A stretch of DNA of 64,000 nucleotides from JAHRAW01 sp965243285 (GTDB lineage: Bacteria; Pseudomonadota; Gammaproteobacteria; Arenicellales; Poriferihabitantaceae): positions 1,984,001 through 2,048,000 of the forward strand of contig OZ251537.1 in assembly GCA_965243285.1 (NCBI GenBank), in the 5' to 3' direction. The notes beneath the pieces were generated by a model, which had not been told where the DNA came from, did not search any database, and saw only the letters and a program-made list of their open reading frames with translations. Every line of letters begins with the position of its first letter. Positions within the stretch are counted from its first letter, which is position 1. Position numbers and translations under genes: made by a program. Shown here piece after piece: positions 43,783 to 53,188 of the stretch.

Positions 43783-46707
43783 TCAGGCGGTGGCGGCGGT
43801 GGTGGTGGTGGGTGCTTCGGCGGTGCGTTTTAGGATGTGCTTGAGGTAGTGGCCGGTGGAGGATGCGGGGTTGGCGGCGATGCTTTCGGGGATGCCGGTG
43901 GCGATAATTTCGCCGCCGCCGTCGCCGCCTTCGGGGCCTAAGTCGATGATCCAATCGGCGGTTTTGATGACCTCTAAATTGTGTTCGATGACGAGCACGG
44001 TGTTGCCGTGGTCGCGCAGGCGATGCAGCACCGTGAGCAGTTGGCGGATGTCGTGAAAATGCAAGCCAGTGGTGGGCTCGTCTAACACATACAGCGTGCG
44101 CCCGGTGTCGCGTTTGGATAACTCGCGCGAGAGTTTGATGCGCTGCGCTTCGCCGCCGGATAAGGTGGTGGCGCTTTGGCCGAGGGTGATGTAGTCGAGG
44201 CCGACATCCAGCAGCGTATCGAGTTTGCGCCGCAGCAGCGGGATGGCGGCGAAGAATATTGCCGCTTCTTCCACCGTCATCGCCAGCGCCTCGCTGATGT
44301 TTTTGCCCTTGTAGCGGATGTCTAAGGTTTCGCGGTTGTAGCGCCGCCCGGCGCACACATCGCACGGCACATAAATGTCCGGCAAAAAGTGCATTTCGAC
44401 GCGAATCAAGCCATCGCCGCGACACGCCTCGCAGCGCCCGCCCTTGACATTAAAGGAAAAACGTCCGAGTAGGTAACCGCGGGCGCGCGCCTCCGGGGCT
44501 TTGGTGTATAACTCGCGGATGAAGGTGAATAGCCCGGTGTAGGTGGCCGGATTGGAGCGCGGCGTGCGCCCGATGGGACTTTGGTCGATGGCGATGACGC
44601 GCTCGAAATGCTGCAGCCCGCGCACCGCATCATGCGGCTGCGGCGTGGCGCGCAATAGCCCGAGATGGCGCGCCACGGCCGGATACAGCGTGCCATTGAC
44701 CAAGGTGGATTTGCCCGAGCCGGAGACGCCGGTGATGCAGGTCAACAGCCCCACCGGAATATGCGCGTCGATGCCCTTTAGGTTGTTGCCGCTGGCGCCG
44801 AACACGGCTAAGGTTTTGTCGGCTTGCGAGTGGGCGCGTGTGGGCATCGGAATGCGCGCCGCGCCGCTTAAATAACGCCCGGTGAGGGATTCCGTGCAGC
44901 GCTGAATATCGGCCGGCGTGCCGGCCGCCATGATGGCGCCGCCGTGCTTGCCGGCGCCGGGGCCGAGGTCTACCACATGGTCGGCGTGGCGGATGGCATC
45001 TTCGTCATGTTCGACCACGATGACGGTGTTGCCGAGGTCGCGCAAGTTGAACAAGGTGTCGAGCAGCCGCGAATTATCGCGCTGGTGCAAGCCGATGGAG
45101 GGCTCGTCCAACACATACATCACCCCGACCAGGCCCGAGCCGATTTGCGACGCCAGGCGGATGCGCTGCGCCTCGCCGCCGGATAGGGTTTCGGCGGCGC
45201 GCGACAGCGACAGGTAACTCAACCCCACATTGTTCAAAAAACCGAGCCGCGCGACGATTTCGCGGACGATTTTTTCGGCGATTTTGGCGCGCCGACCACT
45301 CAAATTCAGGGCTTCGAAAAACTGCAGGCACTGCGTCACCGGCAGCGCGGTTAAATCATGGATGGCGCGGCCGTCTATGAACACTTGCCGCGCCGCTTGG
45401 CGCAATCGGCTGCCGCCGCATGCGTCGCACACCCGGACGCTCATGCATTTTGCCAATTCCTCGCGCGCCGCTGAGGAATCGGTCTCGCGATAGCGGCGTT
45501 CGAGGTGGCTTATCACGCCCTCGAAAGCGTGGCGTTTTTGATATTTTCGGCCCGGGCGGATATATACGAAATCGATTAATTCGCCCTCGCTGCCGTATAG
45601 CACGCGCTTTTGATGCGCCGCGCTCAAGTCCTCAAACGGCGCTTCGGGGTCGAAGCCGTAGTGGGCGGCGAGGCAAGTTAATTGGGTGTAGTAGTAGCCG
45701 CTGCGGCGTTCCCAACCGCGAATCGCCCCGGCGGCGAGGGACAAACTCGGCTGCTGCACGATGCGCTCGGCATCGAAAAACTGCCGCTGGCCGAGGCCAT
45801 CGCATTGCGCGCAAGCGCCGGCCGGATTATTGAAGGAAAACAAGCGCGGCTCTAACTCATCCAAACTATAGCCGCAATGCGGGCAAGCGAATTTGCTAGA
45901 AAACGACAGCGAATCGACGATTTCTCGGCGCTCATTCAGCAGCGCCACGCGCGCCGAGCCGGCGGCCAGATTGAGGGCGCTTTCGAAGGATTCCGCCAGG
46001 CGTTGTTGGTTTTCCGGGCGCGCCGCGACGCGGTCCACGATGACCTCGATGCTGTGCTTGCGGCGTTTGTCTAAGCGCGGCGGGGACTCCAATTCCACCG
46101 CCACGCCGTCCACCAGGGCGCGGATGAAACCTTGGGAATGCAGCTCGCCGAGCAACTGCTGAAACTCCCCCTTGCGTTGAATGACTACCGGCGCTAACAA
46201 CAGCAAGCGCGACTCGGCCGGCAGCGCCAGCACGCGGTCCACCATTTGGCTGACCGTTTGCGCCGCCAGCGGCAGGTTATGAGTCGGGCAGCGCGGCTCG
46301 CCGACGCGGGCGTATAACAAGCGCAAATAATCGTAAATTTCGGTGACCGTGCCCACCGTCGAGCGCGGATTATGCGACGAAGATTTTTGCTCGATGCTGA
46401 TGGCCGGCGACAGGCCTTCGATCAAATCCACCTCGGGCTTTTCCATAATCGACAGAAACTGCCGCGCATAAGTGGACAGCGATTCCACATAGCGCCGCTG
46501 CCCTTCGGCGTAGATGGTGTCAAACGCCAGCGATGATTTGCCCGAGCCCGACAGCCCGGTGATGACGATGAGTTTATCGCGCGGCAGGTCGAGGTCGATG
46601 TTCTTTAAATTGTGCGTACGGGCGCCGCGTATTTGGATGGTGTTGCGATGTCGGGGGCCATGTTTGGCGCCATGTTTGGCGTTATTTTTCGGGTCGGATA
46701 TGCTCAT
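43783..46707 (-). CDS. uvrA: UvrABC excinuclease subunit A
   Basis: DNA-damage sensor ATPase of nucleotide excision repair. The 974 residues have two ABC modules: Walker A GLSGSGKSSLAFDTIYAEGQ and GVSGSGKSTLV, signatures LSGGEAQRI (twice), and Walker B LDEPSIGLHQRD / LDEPTTGLHFHD. Zinc sites are visible as CPHCGYSLDELEP...CAQCDG and CEACRGDG...CDVC. It diverges from the MFS gene, as in several gammaproteobacteria, but the usual ssb is absent. The C-terminus ends in a Thr/Ala-rich tail (APTTTTAATA). Confidence 0.97.
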   Translation of the reverse strand: MSISDPKNNAKHGAKHGPRHRNTIQIRGARTHNLKNIDLDLPRDKLIVITGLSGSGKSSLAFDTIYAEGQRRYVESLSTYARQFLSIMEKPEVDLIEGLSPAISIEQKSSSHNPRSTVGTVTEIYDYLRLLYARVGEPRCPTHNLPLAAQTVSQMVDRVLALPAESRLLLLAPVVIQRKGEFQQLLGELHSQGFIRALVDGVAVELESPPRLDKRRKHSIEVIVDRVAARPENQQRLAESFESALNLAAGSARVALLNERREIVDSLSFSSKFACPHCGYSLDELEPRLFSFNNPAGACAQCDGLGQRQFFDAERIVQQPSLSLAAGAIRGWERRSGYYYTQLTCLAAHYGFDPEAPFEDLSAAHQKRVLYGSEGELIDFVYIRPGRKYQKRHAFEGVISHLERRYRETDSSAAREELAKCMSVRVCDACGGSRLRQAARQVFIDGRAIHDLTALPVTQCLQFFEALNLSGRRAKIAEKIVREIVARLGFLNNVGLSYLSLSRAAETLSGGEAQRIRLASQIGSGLVGVMYVLDEPSIGLHQRDNSRLLDTLFNLRDLGNTVIVVEHDEDAIRHADHVVDLGPGAGKHGGAIMAAGTPADIQRCTESLTGRYLSGAARIPMPTRAHSQADKTLAVFGASGNNLKGIDAHIPVGLLTCITGVSGSGKSTLVNGTLYPAVARHLGLLRATPQPHDAVRGLQHFERVIAIDQSPIGRTPRSNPATYTGLFTFIRELYTKAPEARARGYLLGRFSFNVKGGRCEACRGDGLIRVEMHFLPDIYVPCDVCAGRRYNRETLDIRYKGKNISEALAMTVEEAAIFFAAIPLLRRKLDTLLDVGLDYITLGQSATTLSGGEAQRIKLSRELSKRDTGRTLYVLDEPTTGLHFHDIRQLLTVLHRLRDHGNTVLVIEHNLEVIKTADWIIDLGPEGGDGGGEIIATGIPESIAANPASSTGHYLKHILKRTAEAPTTTTAATA

Positions 46708-46924
46708 CGAGCGGTGCGGAATAGGGGCGGGTTCGGGTGAGGTTTGGGCGGGGGTCGGGTGCTATGCGTGAGCGACGTGGTGACCGGCGTGTCGATGGCG
46801 TTGCGCGGATTTTTCGGCGATTTTTGTGAATTTTCGGCGAATTTCGCGCACTTTTCAGCAAGGTTTGGGGCAACTTATCCCGCCCCCACAGCGCCCATGG
46901 GCAAACCCGATACCCTATCATTAT

Positions 46925-47205
46925 TTACCCGTCGATATGCAGGTTTGTTTGATGTTGACTCTGGCTTTTCACTTCCATTTAAGGTTGATGGGATGAAAAT
47001 TTAAAGGCAAAAAGCAACAGCGAAATCAAAAGCAACAGCGAAAGCAAAAGGGCTCCCCACCAAAACTGGCGATGAAGCCGCCAGTTTTGACTTATTCCGC
47101 ATTAAAGCGGTGGAGTAAAGCGTAACAGCGAACAGCAAAAAGCAAAAAACAAAAGCCAAAGCGAAAATCAATATCAAAAGCCAAAAGCGAAACCAAACTA
47201 GCCTG
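46925..47205. repeat. Composite intergenic repeat element, copy 7
   Basis: GGTTGATGGGATGAAAATTTAA module, AAAAGCAACAGCG tandem runs, hairpin AAAACTGGCGATGAAGCCGCCAGTTTT (47062-47088), a GCGGTGGAGTAAAGC arm and further AAAAGC/CAAAAGCC runs. It is part of the 728-bp uvrA-MFS divergent gap; 46708-46924 shows no gene. Confidence 0.8.
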
Positions 47206-47208
47206 GGA

Positions 47209-47232
47209 TTTAGGTATATAAATTCCTAAATA
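47209..47232. repeat. TTTAGGTATATAAATTCCTAAA palindrome
   Basis: Near-palindromic AT-rich site with TTTAGG...CCTAAA arms around TATATA. Similar sequences occur near 14416, 59744 and 60017. Confidence 0.7.
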
Positions 47233-47303
47233 AATAGTAACGATTCATTTAAATTAATAAGTATTAAAATTGCCTAAACATGGTGCTCGGCGGATAACGC
47301 AGT

Positions 47304-47340
47304 CGACTCATGTTAATTAACGGCGACTCATGTTAATTAA
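47304..47340. promoter_or_regulatory. Two 17-bp direct repeats (CGACTCATGTTAATTAA), 20-bp period
   Basis: Two identical copies start at 47304 and 47324, two helical turns apart, each containing the TTAATTAA palindrome. They lie about 95-130 bp before the MFS gene and look like tandem operator sites. Confidence 0.45.
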
Positions 47341-47435
47341 CCCCACCCCACATCAATCATCCCAACCTGCCTCCAGCCCGCACCATGCGCTACGCCACCG
47401 CGCCGGGCACGCCATGACTCGCCCATGACCCCTCC

Positions 47436-48641
47436 ATGACGCGGCTGGAAAAAAGAGCGGTGGCGGCCCTGGCCGCGATCTTCGCGCTGCGCATGTTCGG
47501 CTTGTTCATGCTGCTGCCGGTGTTGGCGATTTACGCGACGCGCTTAGCCGACAGCACGCCGTTGCTGGTGGGCTTGGCGTTCGGCGTCTATGGTTTGACG
47601 CAAGGGTTGTTTCAGATAGCATTCGGCATCGCCTCGGACCGCTTCGGGCGGCGGCGCGTTATCACCGCCGGACTGCTGGTGTTCGCGCTCGGCGGCGTCA
47701 TCGCGGCGCTGGCGGATTCCATGCTCGGGCTAGTTATCGGGCGCGCCATCCAGGGCGCCGGGGCGGTTTCGGCGGCGACCCTGGCGCTGGTGGCCGACCT
47801 CACCAGCGCCGCGGCGCGCACTAAGGCCATGGCGGTGGTGGGCATCAGCATCGGCGCGGCCTTCGTTTTATCGCTGATGTTAGCGCCGCCGTTGCAAAGT
47901 GTTATCGGCGTGGCTGGTATTTTTTGGCTGAGCGCCGCTTTGGCGCTGGCGGCGATTGGGGTTTTGTGGCGCGCCGTGCCCGAGCCACGGCGAGCGCCGG
48001 CGGCGGTTGGGGACGCGCCATGGCGGCGGCGCTTGCGCGCCATCCTCGCCGATGCGCAATTGATGCGCCTCAATGGCGGCGTTTTTTGCCTACACCTCAT
48101 TTTAACGGCGCTGTTTGTCGCCTTGCCGGCGCGTTTGGTGGCGGTCAGCGGGCTGGTGCTGGCTGAGCACTGGAAAGTGTACGCGCCGGTGTTGCTGCTG
48201 TCGGCGCTTGGCATGTGGCCGTTGGTGAAATTGGGGTCACGCCAGCGCCGCGCCTCGGCGACTTTCAGCCTCGCCATCGCCCTGTTGTTGGTGGCCGTCA
48301 CCGCTCTGGCATCGGTGGCCGCTCCGGCGGATTGGCCGTGGGTGTATGTTGCCCTGCCGGTGGCGTTATGGTTGTTTTTCGTCGCTTTCAACACTTTGGA
48401 GGCCATGCTGCCGTCGCTGGTTTCGCGCCTCGCCCCAGCCGCCGCTCGCGGCGCCGCCATCGGCGTTTATAGCACCTTTCAGTTTTTAGGAATGTTCGCT
48501 GGCGGTTTGGGTGCCGGCTGGATGAGCAGCCAGTGGGGGGCTGCCAGTATCTACTGGCTGTGCGTCGGCGCCGCGGCCGTGTGGTTGATGGCGGCGGCGC
48601 CGGGCTTCCGCTGGCGAGCGGCCGAGGGGGAGTCGGATTAA
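47436..48641 (+). CDS. MFS transporter (YajR-like drug/proton antiporter type)
   Basis: Inner-membrane secondary transporter of 401 residues with about twelve hydrophobic segments. The loop 2-3 motif A is GIASDRFGRRRVITAG, and motif B-like IGRAIQGAGAVSAA is at about 105-120. Start ATG 47436 (MTRLEKRAVAALAAIF). No C-terminal YAM domain as in E. coli YajR. It diverges from uvrA; the substrate is unknown, with efflux of small hydrophobic compounds most likely. Confidence 0.85.
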   Translation: MTRLEKRAVAALAAIFALRMFGLFMLLPVLAIYATRLADSTPLLVGLAFGVYGLTQGLFQIAFGIASDRFGRRRVITAGLLVFALGGVIAALADSMLGLVIGRAIQGAGAVSAATLALVADLTSAAARTKAMAVVGISIGAAFVLSLMLAPPLQSVIGVAGIFWLSAALALAAIGVLWRAVPEPRRAPAAVGDAPWRRRLRAILADAQLMRLNGGVFCLHLILTALFVALPARLVAVSGLVLAEHWKVYAPVLLLSALGMWPLVKLGSRQRRASATFSLAIALLLVAVTALASVAAPADWPWVYVALPVALWLFFVAFNTLEAMLPSLVSRLAPAAARGAAIGVYSTFQFLGMFAGGLGAGWMSSQWGAASIYWLCVGAAAVWLMAAAPGFRWRAAEGESD

Positions 48642-48943
48642 GTTGGATGGGTTGGATTCGGGCTGATTTTTAGGGGGGTCATCGGATTCGCTTGATGAGT
48701 TCGATTCGCGCCAGATTCGTGGCCGATTCGCTGATTTTCCGTCAATTTCCATCAATTTCCGCCAAATTTCCCTAAATTCCATATTCCGCTGGATTCACTC
48801 GATTCTCCCTAATCCATACGCCAAATTTCCCCTAACCGATAACGCCCGATTCGCTAAATTCCCCAGTTTGCGTTACTTTCGGTATGTTAAGGTAGCTGCA
48901 AAAATTCACCATCACCATTCATCACCCTGGAGGATTCCACCCA
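48642..48943. other. Intergenic region upstream of livK, no gene
   Basis: GATTCG- and CAATTTCC-type short repeats (CCGTCAATTTCCATCAATTTCCGCC near 48738-48762) fill this 302-bp gap. The livK ribosome site CTGGAGG is at 48928-48934. No confident promoter was identified. Confidence 0.6.
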
Positions 48944-50251
48944 ATGCGCAATCTCGATAACCTCGATACTCATGTACATGCCACCGCTCGCCGCCCGCTC
49001 GCTGGCGCCGCCCAATTCGCCATGGCGATGTCGATGGTGGCGTCGGCAGCGTTCGCGGCGCTTATCGCTTTGCCGGCCCCAGCCCAAGCCGCCCCATGCG
49101 AGGAAATCGTGCTCGGCTCGGCCATCTCACTCACCGGCAAATACGCCACCAACGGCATCCACGCCAAAAACGGCTATGAATACGCCGTGGATAAAATCCG
49201 CGAGGCCGGCGGCGTAAAAATCGGCGCCGCGTGCTACAACTTCAAGGTGGTGTATTACGATGATGAATCCAAAGGCGACCGCGGCGCCACCTTGGCCGAG
49301 CGCTTGATCAACCAAGACAAAATCCAATACATGCTCGGGCCCTATTCCTCGGGCCTCACCAAAGCCATCGCGCCGGTCACCGAAAAATACCGCATTCCCA
49401 TGGTGGAGGCGGAAGGGGCGTCGCGCTCGTTGTTCAACAAGGGCTATAAATATTTGTTCGCGGTGTTGTCGACCTCGGAGCAATATTTGGCCTCGGCGAT
49501 TGCCCTGGCGGCCGAGAAGGCCGAGGAAAATGGTCGCGATGCGTCTTCGGTCACGGTGGCGGTGGCGGTGGAGAATGATCCGTTTTCCCTCGATATTCGC
49601 GCCGGGGTGTTGGAGGATGCGAGCAAATACGGCATGAAAGTGGTCATAGACGAACAATTGCCGCGTGATTTATCCGATATGAGCGCCATCCTCACCAAGG
49701 TGAAGGTGCGGCGCCCGGATGTGCTTATCATCAGCGGCCATTCCAAAGGCGCGGCCACCGCGGTGCGGCAACTCAGCGAGCAGAAAATCGATGCGCCGAT
49801 GATCGCCATGACGCACTGCGAGGCGGCCGATGTGGTGGGTAAATTCGGCGCCGCCGCCGATGGCATTTTGTGCGCCACCCAATGGGCCGAAACTTTGTCG
49901 TATGAGGATGAAATTTTCGGCAGCGCGGCGCAATACGAGCGCGAATTCAAAGCCGCCTATCCGGAGTACGCGAATAAATCGGTGCCGTACCAAATCGCCC
50001 AGGCATCGGCTGCGGTGTATGTGTTCAAAGACGCCTTCGAGCGCGCCGGCAGCCTCGATAAAGAGGCGGTGCGCGACGCCATCGCGGCCACCGATTTGGT
50101 CACCTTCTACGGCCAAATCAAGTTCTCCGAGGCCGGCAACAACATCGCCAAACCCATGGTGCTGCGCCAAGTTCAAGACGGCAAATTCAATGTGGTGGCG
50201 CCGTCGGCCTTCGCCTCGCATGAATTGGAGTGGCCGCGGGTGCCGAAATAG
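48944..50251 (+). CDS. livK: Branched-chain amino-acid ABC transporter substrate-binding protein
   Basis: Periplasmic solute-binding protein of the Leu/Ile/Val-type family. The 435 residues start with a long signal peptide (hydrophobic MAMSMVASAAFAALIALPAP, cleavage after AQA about residue 48). The mature part has the Peripla_BP_6 fold: IVLGSAISLTGKYATNGIH, YYDDESKGDRGATLAERLI, MLGPYSSGLTKAIAPVTEKY, then DVLIISGHSKGAA. A good CTGGAGG ribosome site precedes ATG. It heads a liv locus with livH, livM, livG and livF downstream; the real ligand could be another amino acid or amide. Confidence 0.92.
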   Translation: MRNLDNLDTHVHATARRPLAGAAQFAMAMSMVASAAFAALIALPAPAQAAPCEEIVLGSAISLTGKYATNGIHAKNGYEYAVDKIREAGGVKIGAACYNFKVVYYDDESKGDRGATLAERLINQDKIQYMLGPYSSGLTKAIAPVTEKYRIPMVEAEGASRSLFNKGYKYLFAVLSTSEQYLASAIALAAEKAEENGRDASSVTVAVAVENDPFSLDIRAGVLEDASKYGMKVVIDEQLPRDLSDMSAILTKVKVRRPDVLIISGHSKGAATAVRQLSEQKIDAPMIAMTHCEAADVVGKFGAAADGILCATQWAETLSYEDEIFGSAAQYEREFKAAYPEYANKSVPYQIAQASAAVYVFKDAFERAGSLDKEAVRDAIAATDLVTFYGQIKFSEAGNNIAKPMVLRQVQDGKFNVVAPSAFASHELEWPRVPK

Positions 50252-50261
50252 GGCGGTTTGG

Positions 50262-50560
50262 TGGGTCCCTGTGGGGGAGTCGCCGCCGCCCCGCGCCGAT
50301 AGGCGAGGGCTGCTTCGGTGGGTCGCCAAAACGAGCGGCTTTCGCTTCCGCTCCCCCCTGGTGGGGGAGTTAAAACTGACCACGCCGATAGGCGGGGACA
50401 GTTTTGGTGGGGGGCTTTCGCTGTTGCTTTAACTTACTCCCCCGCAGACGCGGGGGAGTCAAAACTGGCATCTTTTAGCCAGTTTTGGTGGGGGGCTGTT
50501 TTTTTTGATTTTGATTTTGATTTTGATTTTGATTTTGATTTTGATTTTATCTCCGCCGCC
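50262..50560. repeat. Composite intergenic repeat element, copy 8, and GATTTT tandem run
   Basis: It contains TTTTGGTGGGGG arms, GCCGATAGGCGAGGG modules, two hairpins of the AAAACTG...CAGTTTT type (about 50373-50404 and 50463-50487), GGGGGAGT arms, and about eight GATTTT units (50507-50553). It separates livK from livH; the rest to 50746 shows no gene. Confidence 0.8.
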
Positions 50561-50746
50561 TCCGCCTTTGGGGTTTTCATTTTGGTGGAATCGTCGCCAG
50601 CCACGCCAACATGTACCTATCCCCCTACATGCACCTAGTTATGAGTCCATCGAGCGCACAAAAATTCGCCGCCGTGAATGTGGCGGCGGTGAATTCACCT
50701 CGCCCGCGGCGCGGGGCTACCAAAATTACGCATTAGCGGCGGATTT

Positions 50747-51658
50747 ATGGAGCAAATCTTCGGCAATTTATCGATGTTGACGGAATTTCCGGTCATCAAC
50801 GTCAAAATTATCGTGGACGGGCTGATGATCGGCTCGCTGTTCGCGCTGGCGGCGTACGGGCTGGCGCTGGTGTGGGGGGTGATGAATATCAAAAACCTGG
50901 CGCAGGGTGATTTCGTCATTTTCGGTGGCTATATGGCGTGGTGGCTGGCCGGGCTTGGGCTGCCGCCGTTGTTGGGCGTGCCGGCCGCCTTCGCGATGAT
51001 GTGGGCGCTCGGCTGGGTGATCTACAAACTGGTCATCTCGCGGGTTATCGAGCGCGATTTGTTCACCTCGCTGCTGGCCACCTTTGGGCTGGCGATCATG
51101 TTAGCGCAAATCCTAAATCTCTTGTTCGGCTCGGACACCCAGAGCATCAAACTGCCCTATGACACGCTGTATTTTTTCGATGGCTTCGTCGATGTGCCCA
51201 TCGCCAAACTGCTCGGCGTGCTGCTGGCAGCCATGCTGGCCGCCGCCGTCGTCATCTTTATGAAAACCAGCCGCATGGGGCAAGCCATCCGCGCCACCGC
51301 CCAAGACCCCCGCGCGGCGCGGGTTTTAGGCATCGATACCGAAAAAGTGCACGCCTTCACCTTCTCGCTCAACGCCGCCATCTGCGGCGCCGCCGGCGCC
51401 ATCGTGGTCATGGTGTGGGTGATTCAACCGTTCTACGGCATCTCGTACTCCATCCGCGCCTTCGTCATCGTAACCGCCGCCGGCTTAGGAAACCTGCCCG
51501 GCGTCATCGCCGCCGGCCTCGGCATGGGCGTGGCCGAGCAATACGGCGCCCACATTTTCGGCATCGGCTATCAGCAAGCGGTGGCGGTGTTGTTACTGCT
51601 GCTGGTGTTAGTCGTCCGCCTGGCGCAACAACGGCGGTCGCGGCAAAGTTTGCGCTAG
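50747..51658 (+). CDS. livH: Branched-chain amino-acid ABC transporter permease LivH
   Basis: Inner-membrane permease of 303 residues with about eight membrane segments (LMIGSLFALAAYGLALVWGV onward). The family EAA-type region is AIRATAQDPRAARVLGIDTEKV, and the C-terminal helix AVAVLLLLLVLVVRLAQQ ends in RSRQSLR. A 495-bp repeat-filled gap follows livK, so it may have its own promoter. Its last codons were duplicated downstream (see the livH-livM junction). Confidence 0.93.
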   Translation: MEQIFGNLSMLTEFPVINVKIIVDGLMIGSLFALAAYGLALVWGVMNIKNLAQGDFVIFGGYMAWWLAGLGLPPLLGVPAAFAMMWALGWVIYKLVISRVIERDLFTSLLATFGLAIMLAQILNLLFGSDTQSIKLPYDTLYFFDGFVDVPIAKLLGVLLAAMLAAAVVIFMKTSRMGQAIRATAQDPRAARVLGIDTEKVHAFTFSLNAAICGAAGAIVVMVWVIQPFYGISYSIRAFVIVTAAGLGNLPGVIAAGLGMGVAEQYGAHIFGIGYQQAVAVLLLLLVLVVRLAQQRRSRQSLR

Positions 51659-51904
51659 CGGCGATGGCAAAGTTTACGGCAAGTTCGATGGCGAAGTCGA
51701 AGTCGATGAGCATAACGATGGCAAAGTCGATGATGTCCCGGCAATCCCTGCTGCACGGCGGGTTGCGGGTGATTTTGGCCGGGCATTGGCGCCAAAGTTT
51801 GCGCTAGCCGCCGAAATAGCAATGATGAGGTCGATGGCGATGGCAAGTTCGATGGCAAAGTCGATGATGTCCCGGCAATCCCTGCTGCACGGCGGGTTGT
51901 TGCT
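51644..51904. repeat. Duplicated livH end / livM start segment
   Basis: CAAAGTTTGCGCTAGC occurs at 51644-51659 (livH end) and again at 51793-51808. GCAAAGTCGATGATGTCCCG with the following livM start (to CACGGCGGGTTG) occurs at 51721 and at 51855. The spacer copy thus encodes MMSRQSLLHGGL joined to a livH-like ...WRQSLR stop. Confidence 0.85.
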
Positions 51905-52874
51905 GGTGATTGTAGCGGCGCCGTTTTTGCTGCCGGATTTCCGCACTCAGTTGGCGACGCTGTGGCTGATGATCATCGTCGCCCTCACCTGGGATATGAC
52001 CGGCGGGCAGATGGGCTATAACTCGCTCGGCAATATTTTTTTCTACGGCACTGGCATGTATGTCGCCGCCGTCATCACCATCGGCCAGGCCTATCCGGTG
52101 GGCGAGTACACCAACGCCTTCGGCGGCGGGGTGTATGAATTCAGCACCGCGCAGTATTTCACCGGCTTAGTTGTCGGCAGCCTCGGCGCCGGCATTTTTT
52201 GCGCCGCGTGCGCCGTGGTTATCGGCTATCTCACCTTCGGTTTGCGCGGCCCGTATTTCGCCATCGGCACCCTCGGCGTGGCCATCGCGGCCGGGGAATT
52301 GGTCTCCAACTGGCGCTGGGTCGGCGGCGGACAAGGCATCGCCCTACCAGTCTATCCGGGCGATTTAGACACCGGCAAATTGGTTTTTTATTTCCTGTTC
52401 GCCGCCACCGGCGTGGCGCTGTTCATATTCCTGCGCTGGCTATACCGCACCCGCTTCGGCGCCGCCATCAATGCCATCCGTGATGATGAGGAAAAAGCCG
52501 AAGCCATGGGGCTGCACACCATGCGCTACAAACTCACCACCTGGGCGCTGGCGGCATTTTTCATAGGGCTCGCCGGCGGCATTTCCGCCTTCCAATTAAT
52601 CCACTTCGAACCCTTGGAGACCGCCTATCAGACCATCAACCTCGGCATCTTCATGGTGGTATGCGTGCTGTTAGGCGGCAAAGGCACGCTGTGGGGGCCG
52701 ATCATCGGCGCCATTTTATTCCACCTGTTCAAGGAAGTAACCTGGGCCTACTTACTCGGCTGGCAATGGGTCGCCCTCGGCGCTTTGATCGTAATCACCG
52801 TAGTGTACTTCCAAGACGGCGTGATGGGCTGGGTAAAGCAGCGCAAGCCAGCATGGTTCGGCGGGCAATCTTGA
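51864..52874 (+). CDS. livM: Branched-chain amino-acid ABC transporter permease LivM
   Basis: Second inner-membrane permease of the Liv system. From ATG 51864 (MMSRQSLLHGGLLL) it has 336 residues with about nine membrane segments. Signature regions include LTWDMTGGQMGYNSLGNIFF, YFAIGTLGVAIAAGE, AINAIRDDEEKAEAMG and FMVVCVLLGGKGTLWGP. It ends VKQRKPAWFGGQS; this end is copied at 57.05 kb. The open frame continues upstream into the duplicated spacer, which I exclude. Confidence 0.93.
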   Translation: MMSRQSLLHGGLLLVIVAAPFLLPDFRTQLATLWLMIIVALTWDMTGGQMGYNSLGNIFFYGTGMYVAAVITIGQAYPVGEYTNAFGGGVYEFSTAQYFTGLVVGSLGAGIFCAACAVVIGYLTFGLRGPYFAIGTLGVAIAAGELVSNWRWVGGGQGIALPVYPGDLDTGKLVFYFLFAATGVALFIFLRWLYRTRFGAAINAIRDDEEKAEAMGLHTMRYKLTTWALAAFFIGLAGGISAFQLIHFEPLETAYQTINLGIFMVVCVLLGGKGTLWGPIIGAILFHLFKEVTWAYLLGWQWVALGALIVITVVYFQDGVMGWVKQRKPAWFGGQS

Positions 52875-53007
52875 TGGCGGCGCTGATGTTGATGTTGATG
52901 TTGCCGTTGATGTTGATATGTTGATATAGTGCAAAAAACCTCGCTGTTGTCAAAATCATGGCGGTTGGGGCTTGACCGCAGGGAAAAATCCGTGCAATAT
53001 CCGCCTC

Positions 53008-53130
53008 GCACGCTTCAAACAGATTCCGTTAAGTCGGGTCTCTCGTAAATAAAATACCATTTGTACAAAGGGTCGCCCTCCCGGGCGGCCCTGGAAATAG
53101 CGGGAACCTCAACAATCTGTTTGAGCGTGC
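53008..53130. ncRNA. Candidate structured RNA: long closing stem with inner hairpin
   Basis: GCACGCTTCAAACAGATT (53008-53025) pairs with AATCTGTTTGAGCGTGC (53114-53130) apart from one bulge. Inside, GGGTCGCCC/GGGCGGCCC (53070-53091) forms a 9-bp stem with a TCCC loop. It lies 59 bp before the protease start, so it could be a 5'-leader element or a small RNA. No known family recognised. The sequence 52875-53007 before it holds GATGTT repeats. Confidence 0.45.
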
Positions 53131-53188
53131 AAAGTCCCCGCACCCGACGGGAAAAGCTCACCTGTTTCACACCTAGAAGAATTCGCTC

